From Draconibacterium sp. (GTDB lineage Bacteria; Bacteroidota; Bacteroidia; Bacteroidales; Prolixibacteraceae): 6,927 nucleotides of DNA. How positions within the stretch are numbered: position 1 is the stretch's first letter; every line of letters starts with the position of its first letter. Made by a program: the position numbers and the translations under genes. Below the pieces are notes generated by a model, which searched no databases, was not told the origin of the DNA, and worked only from the letters and a program-made list of their open reading frames with translations. The stretch lies in NCBI GenBank assembly GCA_027011835.1, contig JALUZN010000357.1, positions 1-6,927 on the forward strand, read 5' to 3'. Positions 1 through 4,783 of the stretch are shown piece after piece.

Positions 1-37
1 CGCAATTATTTATGAAGTAGCAGACAATATAAATTGA
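1..37 (+). CDS. Possible 3' tail of an upstream gene (partial)
   Basis: One plus-strand frame is open from the window edge and ends in TGA at 35-37, three bases before the cysQ start, giving a possible C-terminal tail AIIYEVADNIN. The tight spacing would suit an upstream operon member. The other two frames also stop within this short stretch, so the frame choice rests on spacing alone. Eleven residues are too few to assign a family. No Bacteroidota -7 box is visible in these 40 bases, so the cysQ promoter is probably upstream of the window. Confidence 0.25.
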   Translation, partial: AIIYEVADNIN

Positions 38-40
38 AAT

Positions 41-826
41 ATGATAAACACAACAATTTCGGCAGCAATAGAAGCAGGATTGGCAATGTTGGAGATTTAC
101 AACAATCCGCTATCCGATTTTTCGGTTGAAAAAAAAGCCGACAACTCACCGCTTACCATTGCCGATAAAGCAAGCCATAAAATAATTGAAAAGTTTCTGG
201 CAAAAACGGACTTTCCGGTTTTAAGCGAAGAGGGAAAAACCATAGATTATAAAGAGCGTGAAAATTGGGATACGTTTTGGCTGGTCGACCCGTTGGACGG
301 CACCAAAGAGTTTATCAAAAAAAACGATGAGTTTACGGTAAACATTGCCTTGATAAAACAGGGGAAACCTGTTATGGGCATTATTTATGTGCCGGTTTTA
401 CAAATTTTGTATGTTGGGGTTTTAGAAGAGGGCGCATGGAAAATAAAAACAAATAATGCCAAAATAACTTTCGACGAGATAAAAAAAGATGGATTGAAAC
501 TGCCACAAAAAAGCAATAACAAAAATTTCGTTATTGTTGGCAGCCGCTCGCATATGAACACGGAAACTGAAAACTACATTGCTGCTTTGAGAAAGAAGCA
601 TCGGGAAATTGATATTGTTTCGAAAGGAAGCTCGTTAAAAATTTGTATGGTTGCCGAGGGTGCAGCCAACGAATATCCGCGTTTTGGGCCAACCATGGAG
701 TGGGACACCGGAGCAGGACACGCCATAGCAAATGCAGCAGGCAAAAAACTATGGCTCACCGATTTAAGCGGCGAACTCAGCTACAATAAACGCAATCTTT
801 TAAATCCTTTTTTTATTGTAAAGTAA
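41..826 (+). CDS. cysQ: 3'(2'),5'-bisphosphate nucleotidase CysQ
   Basis: This is a 261-residue Mg-dependent phosphatase of the inositol monophosphatase superfamily, CysQ branch. The family hydrolyses 3'-phosphoadenosine 5'-phosphate (PAP), the by-product of PAPS use, to AMP and phosphate, which relieves PAP inhibition of sulfotransferases and other enzymes. Visible signatures are the metal-binding SEEG (residues 62-65), the core DPLDGT (83-88) and the second signature WDTGAGHA (221-228), in family order and spacing. Length is close to the usual 245-270. The ATG at 41 places the N-terminal helix (AAIEAGLAMLEIY) where CysQ proteins have it. There is no clear Shine-Dalgarno site, as is normal for Bacteroidota. 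The next gene, cysC, makes PAPS, so the pair combines synthesis with by-product clearance. Other IMPase-family substrates cannot be excluded, but the match to CysQ is strong. Confidence 0.93.
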   Translation: MINTTISAAIEAGLAMLEIYNNPLSDFSVEKKADNSPLTIADKASHKIIEKFLAKTDFPVLSEEGKTIDYKERENWDTFWLVDPLDGTKEFIKKNDEFTVNIALIKQGKPVMGIIYVPVLQILYVGVLEEGAWKIKTNNAKITFDEIKKDGLKLPQKSNNKNFVIVGSRSHMNTETENYIAALRKKHREIDIVSKGSSLKICMVAEGAANEYPRFGPTMEWDTGAGHAIANAAGKKLWLTDLSGELSYNKRNLLNPFFIVK

Positions 827-865
827 TTGCTGATTGGCAATAATAAAAACATCAGGAAAATAAAT

Positions 866-1480
866 ATGGAGAGTAACATTTATACCACATTCGATAAAAT
901 AAAAGACCGACAGGCCAAAGAGATTTATTTAAAACAGAGAGCCAAAGTAATTTGGCTGACAGGACTCTCGGGTTCGGGAAAGACTACGCTGGCAAGTTTG
1001 CTCGAAAAACGACTTTTTGAACTAAACTATTTTTGCCAGATTCTTGATGGCGACAATGTTCGTTCGGGAATAAACAAAAACCTGCGGTTTACCAACGAAG
1101 ACCGGATGGAAAACATCAGACGAATTGCCGAGGTTTCGAAACTTTTTATGAACTGTGGAATTATTTTAATTTGCGCATTTATTAGTCCCACAAAAAAGAT
1201 GAGAGAGATGGCAAAAGAGATTATCGGCGAAGATAATTTTCTTGAGATATTTGTAGATACTCCGCTTGAAGTTTGCGAACAGCGCGACCCAAAAGGGCTT
1301 TATAAAAAAGCGCGTTCAGGGGAAATTCCAAATTTCACCGGAATATCGGCACCTTTCGAAGTACCCGAAAATCCATTTATTGTTGCTGAAAACAGCGACC
1401 CCGATATTAACGAAACCGTACGTAAAATTTTACTGAAAATTGTTCCAGAAATTCGGTTCGATCCCTCGGCCGATTTATAG
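866..1480 (+). CDS. cysC: Adenylyl-sulfate (APS) kinase CysC
   Basis: APS kinase phosphorylates adenosine 5'-phosphosulfate with ATP to give PAPS, the donor for sulfation and a substrate for assimilatory sulfate reduction. With the start at 866 the protein has 204 residues, the normal size for a stand-alone CysC. Visible motifs are the P-loop GLSGSGKT (33-40), the APS-binding region DGDNVR (61-66), ENIRRIAEVSKLF (82-94), FISPTKKMR (105-113) whose Ser107 corresponds to the phospho-acceptor serine of E. coli CysC, and KGLYKKARSGEIPNFTG in the lid region. The frame is also open to a TTG at 827, directly after the cysQ stop. The ATG at 866 is preferred because the protein then begins MESNIYTTFDKI, as in Bacteroides CysC, and the 13 extra residues are low-complexity. 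The 39-base gap to cysQ suggests one transcript. No ATP sulfurylase genes (cysD, cysN) are seen in the window. Confidence 0.93.
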   Translation: MESNIYTTFDKIKDRQAKEIYLKQRAKVIWLTGLSGSGKTTLASLLEKRLFELNYFCQILDGDNVRSGINKNLRFTNEDRMENIRRIAEVSKLFMNCGIILICAFISPTKKMREMAKEIIGEDNFLEIFVDTPLEVCEQRDPKGLYKKARSGEIPNFTGISAPFEVPENPFIVAENSDPDINETVRKILLKIVPEIRFDPSADL

Positions 1481-1499
1481 AGACAGGTCTAATTTTAAA

Positions 1500-1552
1500 A
1501 AAAGAGGCGATTTTATTAGCTGATTAGTCAAGCTTATAAAATCGCCTCTTTT
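1500..1552. terminator. Bidirectional intrinsic terminator between convergent genes
   Basis: The arm AAAAGAGGCGATTTTAT (1500-1516) is perfectly complementary to 1536-1552, giving 17 base pairs. After one T:T mismatch the stem continues with four more pairs (AGCT, 1518-1521 with 1531-1534) around a 9-base loop. Read on the minus strand the hairpin is followed by a run of seven T, a strong terminator for the oxidase-like gene ending at 1568. Read on the plus strand it is followed by only four T, then AAAA, so it is weaker but plausible for cysC, which ends 19 bases earlier. Confidence 0.88.
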
Positions 1553-1567
1553 AAAATTCATACAATA

Positions 1568-3205
1568 CTATTCCTGTGCAGGAAGTAAATCTTTAGTTTT
1601 GTTTTTTGCCGGCATAAATATTCCTAACAATCCTTTAATTCCAACGGTCATAACAATATTAAACAAGAAAATAAAGAATGCGACAAGAAGCAGTGCACCT
1701 GCAAAAGCAGCAAGAATCATAAATGTATTATATTCTCCTTCGTAATAAAGTGTTCTTCTCAACATTCCTTTCATTCCGGCCATTCCCATAAAAGCTCCCA
1801 TTCCAATACCACCAACAATGTGCAACCAGAAATGGATATTTGCCAGTTTCTGGCTATACAACTTAGCTCCGTTAGTAAGAATTGGAAGTAAGAAGTAGAT
1901 AGCCGAATAGAGAGTCATTGTTAAGCCTACTAAAATTGCAACGTGAACGTGTGGACCTATAATCCATTGTGTGTTGTGCAGAATTCTGTTCAGTCCCAAA
2001 TCGGCCTGAATAATTCCGGCCGGAACGGCCAATCCAAATCCCAACAGTCCTCCGAGTAAGAATTTTAGTGGATTTGTCATTTTTAAAGGTCGGGCACTCC
2101 AAAGTGTAATAATTGTGATAAAGAATGCCAGTCCTTGAGTAATCAGCTCGAAGGCCGTAACAAACTCACCCGAAACAAGTTTCAGAATTCCGGGTTGCGC
2201 CTGGTCCGACATAAGGTGGTGCGACCACACTGTCCACGAAACCACAAGCTCGACCCACAAAGCCAATCGGGCAATGTTTGCCATATACAATTTTTTGCCG
2301 GTAATTAACGTAGCAAGCAAATACCAGGTTCCGGCCACAAATATTAATACCAAACCGTCGGCAATTAAGTCTAATCCCCACCAGAACCAGTTTTTATAAA
2401 GCAATGCATCAATAGCAGTGTCTTTCAGGCTGGTTCCGAAAATCTCGGCAACCATATAAACCAGAATCAGAACCCCTGTAAAAGTAATAATACCGGCGTT
2501 TAAGAGTGTGTCGACTGTTCCCCGTGCAATTGCTGCAACCGGTAAGCTTACCAAATGCTCGCGACGTTTACTTTTTTTACGGAAAATACTTTCTGCCCAC
2601 GAAAAACCCGTTGCCGATGCCAGCATCGATCTTCCCGAAGCTTCTCTTTTTTCGCCCTCGGGAACGTATGTTATTGTTTTGAAAATGTTAATAACAAACA
2701 GGATTGTACCCACCATAACCAACGCAATTCCTAAAACAAAAAAAGCACCACCCACAGGACTAAATTGACTAAAATCGGCAGGAAGTGGCCAGTACAAGGT
2801 ATACAAAGGAGCATAATGTGTTATAAAAGCCGACCCCCAAAAGGTTAGCGTTCCAAAGGTTACCAATAAAAATGTCCAGTTTCCCATTTTTATACTAAAA
2901 AGCGGCTTTTTCATTAAGAAAGGAACCAAGAACAAAAAAGCTCCAAATACAATTGAGTATGACGAACCAATAATTCCAACAAGCGGATGGGCAGTCATAA
3001 TTGCAAAATAGTGAGCTGCGTCAATTCCCGGAATTGAGTGAACATCAACTTGTAACATTCGCATCATCATTCCTTCTATTGCAGTAAGGCCATAAAACAA
3101 TACACCCACTACCACAAAGCGCAAAGTAAGCTTTTGCATTGGTGTAAGCCCGTCGGGTTTAAATATCCCCTCTGTTCCGTTTAATAAAGTATTTTTAAAA
3201 CTCAT
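1568..3205 (-). CDS. Heme-copper oxidase superfamily subunit I, NO-reductase-like active site
   Basis: This is a 545-residue integral membrane protein with about 12 hydrophobic segments, the core architecture of heme-copper oxidase subunit I. Expected metal ligands: His73 in AHPLVG (helix II, low-spin heme), His329-His330 in VWSHH (helix VII, CuB/FeB), and His419 and His421 in PHVHV (helix X, high-spin and low-spin heme). The upstream HNTQ (410-413) resembles the HDT or HGT of other family members. The helix VI motif, HPEVY in A-type oxidases and HLWVE in cNOR, reads D279-L-I-A-D283, so both the third metal-ligand His and the cross-linked Tyr are replaced. Helix VII also lacks the Tyr of cbb3 oxidases. 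Glu353 in AFEL may match the conserved helix VIII glutamate of NorB. A basic hydrophilic loop of about 45 residues (178-222) separates helices IV and V. The gene follows its subunit II after 24 bases. I infer an NO-reductase-like enzyme, perhaps one of the non-canonical NOR families such as gNOR or eNOR. A divergent oxygen reductase or an inactive paralog remains possible. Confidence 0.85.
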   Translation of the reverse strand: MSFKNTLLNGTEGIFKPDGLTPMQKLTLRFVVVGVLFYGLTAIEGMMMRMLQVDVHSIPGIDAAHYFAIMTAHPLVGIIGSSYSIVFGAFLFLVPFLMKKPLFSIKMGNWTFLLVTFGTLTFWGSAFITHYAPLYTLYWPLPADFSQFSPVGGAFFVLGIALVMVGTILFVINIFKTITYVPEGEKREASGRSMLASATGFSWAESIFRKKSKRREHLVSLPVAAIARGTVDTLLNAGIITFTGVLILVYMVAEIFGTSLKDTAIDALLYKNWFWWGLDLIADGLVLIFVAGTWYLLATLITGKKLYMANIARLALWVELVVSWTVWSHHLMSDQAQPGILKLVSGEFVTAFELITQGLAFFITIITLWSARPLKMTNPLKFLLGGLLGFGLAVPAGIIQADLGLNRILHNTQWIIGPHVHVAILVGLTMTLYSAIYFLLPILTNGAKLYSQKLANIHFWLHIVGGIGMGAFMGMAGMKGMLRRTLYYEGEYNTFMILAAFAGALLLVAFFIFLFNIVMTVGIKGLLGIFMPAKNKTKDLLPAQE

Positions 3206-3229
3206 AATTTTCTTATTTATCGGTTAATA

Positions 3230-3778
3230 TTACTTGGTTATAACTATTGCATTTTTAATAATCATTTGATGTCCTGAGGGTCCCGAATACTCGGTCGACC
3301 GGATGGTATATTCTCCGGGTTTTTCAAATTTCCACAGTAAATCGTTTCTATGACCGGGAACAACCTGCATTTGGGCAACCATTGTATTGTCCTTTCTGAA
3401 AATTCCGAAACCATATGTTAAATCGTACGAAACCACATCGAATAAAACCAAATCGCCAACTTTTGCAGTAATTGTCTCCTCGGGTAGTTTAAACTCGTGA
3501 TTAGCAACTTTAATATTTACAACTTTATCGGCTGTAAGATTGTGCCTGTCTAAATCGATTTTTACCCACGGAATGGTAACATTTGTGGCGATGTGCAACG
3601 AAACGCCAAGTATTATTAAAAACACAACCAGGGCGCTAAACAAGCTTGTTTTTAGCACTCCGGCTTTCCCCTCCCTGGTTAACATATAACCAATGGCGAG
3701 CATAAATAGAATTACAACAACCGCATAAATTGTATACGCAATTGTTTGTCCGTTAAGAACAACTGATGAATCAACCAT
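3230..3778 (-). CDS. Cytochrome oxidase subunit II-like protein lacking CuA ligands
   Basis: This 182-residue protein has the subunit II layout: two transmembrane helices (about 12-33 and 44-66), then an extracytoplasmic cupredoxin-like domain (about 85-182). It aligns by eye with CuA domains: SYDLTYGF (117-124) matches SPDVIHGF of ba3-type subunit II, VVPGHRNDLLWKFEKPGEYTI (139-159) matches the usual VLPG...FxxPGEY stretch, and STEYSGPSGHQM (161-172) matches CxxxCGxxHxxM. In this match both CuA cysteines are Ser (161 and 165), the first CuA histidine is Tyr122, and the second histidine (170) is shifted by one residue. The domain therefore should not bind a dinuclear CuA, as in quinol-oxidase subunit II. 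It probably serves as the structural partner of the catalytic subunit encoded 24 bases downstream. The ATG at 3778 gives a short N-terminus before the first helix. The regulator gene ends 43 bases upstream, so all three may be cotranscribed. Confidence 0.82.
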   Translation of the reverse strand: MVDSSVVLNGQTIAYTIYAVVVILFMLAIGYMLTREGKAGVLKTSLFSALVVFLIILGVSLHIATNVTIPWVKIDLDRHNLTADKVVNIKVANHEFKLPEETITAKVGDLVLFDVVSYDLTYGFGIFRKDNTMVAQMQVVPGHRNDLLWKFEKPGEYTIRSTEYSGPSGHQMIIKNAIVITK

Positions 3779-3821
3779 AATTTTTCTTTTTAGTTAGGTG
3801 AATAAATAATTAATTATCTCT

Positions 3822-4244
3822 CTATAAAAATGAATCCGTTTCAACCATTTTATTCTGAATATCTTTTAATGATGTATTCGACAATGTGTTTATTACATGC
3901 ACTTTAGCATCTTCCCAGATATCGTGCATTGGGCACGAAAAATTAAAAGCACATTTTTTATATCCTAAAATACATCCTCTTATCGACTCTGTTCCGTCAA
4001 TAGCCTCAACTATCTCTATTAAAAATATTTTTGAAATATCGCGTGCAAAAGTAAATCCTCCCTGCCGCCCCTGAATGCTTTTTATAAACCCGAATTTCGA
4101 CAAATGAGTGAGCAAACGCCGTAAATACTTCTCCGGCACATTATTCTCGCGATACAACTGACGGGCAGAATACAATGCTTTTTCGTCTTTAGCCATATAT
4201 CCTAAAACCCGAAATGCATATTTCGACGTTTTACTCAGGTTCAT
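3822..4244 (-). CDS. Rrf2-family transcriptional regulator, probable Fe-S (NsrR/IscR-type) sensor
   Basis: This 140-residue protein matches the Rrf2 family in length and plan. It has the N-terminal MNLSKTSKYAFRVLGYMA, a winged helix-turn-helix (about 25-68; recognition-helix region NVPEKYLRRLLTHLSKFGFI and wing GRQGGFTFARD), and a cluster-binding loop with Cys91, Cys98 and Cys104 (CX6CX5C) followed by PMHDIWEDA. IscR and NsrR carry three cysteines in nearly the same place (CX5CX5C or CX4CX5C), and His107 lies where IscR has its histidine ligand. I therefore expect a [2Fe-2S] or [4Fe-4S] cluster and control by NO, redox state or iron status; the sequence does not tell which. It sits just upstream of, and in the same direction as, the oxidase-like genes, which are its likely targets together with its own promoter. 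NsrR commonly controls NO-detoxification genes, which supports the NO-reductase reading but does not prove it. Confidence 0.88.
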   Translation of the reverse strand: MNLSKTSKYAFRVLGYMAKDEKALYSARQLYRENNVPEKYLRRLLTHLSKFGFIKSIQGRQGGFTFARDISKIFLIEIVEAIDGTESIRGCILGYKKCAFNFSCPMHDIWEDAKVHVINTLSNTSLKDIQNKMVETDSFL

Positions 4245-4271
4245 AAAATGCTATCAATTAGTAGTATTTAA

Positions 4272-4301
4272 CAAAGAAAAGAAATTTTACAACTCTTTCA
4301 A
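4272..4301 (-). promoter_or_regulatory. Candidate promoter of the Rrf2-oxidase unit
   Basis: Read on the minus strand, TTTCTTTG (4279-4272) matches the Bacteroidota -7 consensus TAnnTTTG except for one base. A TTG at 4301-4299 lies 19 bases upstream, the expected spacing for the -33 element. The predicted start of transcription would leave a leader of about 20-25 bases before the regulator's ATG at 4244. The match is imperfect and the region is AT-rich, so chance is a real alternative. Confidence 0.4.
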
Positions 4302-4326
4302 TATATAGTTTTATGTTGTACAATAT
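4288..4326. promoter_or_regulatory. Palindromic sequence, candidate operator upstream of the Rrf2 gene
   Basis: TTGTACAA (4316-4323) is a perfect 8-base palindrome. It sits in the 14-base near-palindrome ATgTTGTACAAtAT (4313-4326; lower case marks the mismatched pair). Separately, TACAAC (4288-4293) and GTTGTA (4315-4320) form an inverted repeat with 21 bases between the arms, flanking the proposed -33 element. Position suggests autoregulation by the Rrf2 protein or binding of another regulator. It does not match the E. coli NsrR consensus as I know it. In AT-rich DNA short palindromes occur by chance. Confidence 0.3.
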
Positions 4327-4439
4327 GTTTTAACTAATTGAGTGAATAGCGATTAAGTCATTAAACAAACATTCGTTCTAAACCGAAAAGAAAAACCGGT
4401 ATTGAAATGTATATGAAATAAAGTTTGCAGAATAAAGGT

Positions 4440-4447
4440 TATCTTTG
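4440..4447 (+). promoter_or_regulatory. Bacteroidota-type -7 promoter element (TATCTTTG) upstream of the small gene and mutL
   Basis: TATCTTTG fits the Bacteroidota housekeeping -7 consensus TAnnTTTG exactly, and the local context (GGTTATCTTTGCAAAG) is very typical of the phylum. No convincing TTG lies at the expected -33 spacing. Transcription would start around 4452-4456, leaving a leader of about 20 bases before the ATG at 4473. It would then drive the small membrane-protein gene and mutL together. Because the element lies inside the TTG-initiated extension of the small gene, it also argues for the ATG at 4473. Confidence 0.68.
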
Positions 4448-4472
4448 CAAAGATATTTTTAAGCAATGTATT

Positions 4473-4769
4473 ATGATTGGGAAATTTTTTCATACGCCGG
4501 GAGCAAAACAGTTTGGATTCAGGCCGAGGTATTACGACCCCGATAAAGAAGATCTTGAGAACAGAATTGACCGAATAAAAGAAGATATGGGAATTGCCGA
4601 AAAAAAGGTCGATTCCGGGAAACCTCACATCTCAAATATAAAAGGGCAGTTTCGTAATTACGAGGGCTGGCAAAGATCGTCGAGCGACGCACGCAGGGCA
4701 CAAAACAAAAGATTAATCTATCTCGTAATAATTTTAGGATTGGTTTTTTTCATGTTTTTCTATTTTTAA
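4473..4769 (+). CDS. Small conserved tail-anchored membrane protein of unknown function
   Basis: This is a 98-residue protein. It has a basic, aromatic N-terminus (MIGKFFHTPGAKQFGFRPRYYDP), a charged helical middle (about 24-45, DKEDLENRIDRIKEDMG, possible coiled coil), a polar stretch rich in Ser and Arg (about 52-78), and one hydrophobic segment at the extreme C-terminus (about 80-98, IYLVIILGLVFFMFF). This predicts a single-pass, tail-anchored topology with the soluble part in the cytoplasm. I recognise this protein type as a short hypothetical often found directly before mutL in Bacteroidota, but know of no established function. The ATG at 4473 is chosen over an in-frame TTG at 4425 because a good -7 box lies between them. 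It ends 14 bases before mutL and is probably cotranscribed with it. A mismatch-repair role is not shown by anything in the sequence. Confidence 0.8.
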   Translation: MIGKFFHTPGAKQFGFRPRYYDPDKEDLENRIDRIKEDMGIAEKKVDSGKPHISNIKGQFRNYEGWQRSSSDARRAQNKRLIYLVIILGLVFFMFFYF

Positions 4770-4783
4770 AATTCTCTGATTAA

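Noticed and set aside
827..865. N-terminal extension of CysC from a TTG directly after the cysQ stop
   Set aside because: The 13 residues are low-complexity and not part of CysC; the ATG at 866 gives the family's normal N-terminus.
2508..2768. 86-residue plus-strand open frame inside the subunit I gene
   Set aside because: It is antisense to well-supported membrane-protein coding sequence, has no recognisable domain, and no promoter was seen.
1568..3205. Plain annotation as cytochrome c oxidase subunit I
   Set aside because: The helix VI ligand His and catalytic Tyr are absent and the partner subunit lacks CuA, so cytochrome c oxidation coupled to O2 reduction is not supported.
4425..4472. 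TTG start for the small protein upstream of mutL, adding 16 residues
   Set aside because: An exact TATCTTTG promoter box lies inside this stretch, so a transcript from it could not include the TTG; the ATG at 4473 also gives the N-terminus I expect.
4353..4628. 91-residue minus-strand open frame spanning the divergent intergenic region and the small gene
   Set aside because: It overlaps the supported promoter and small gene on the opposite strand, and its composition is not protein-like.
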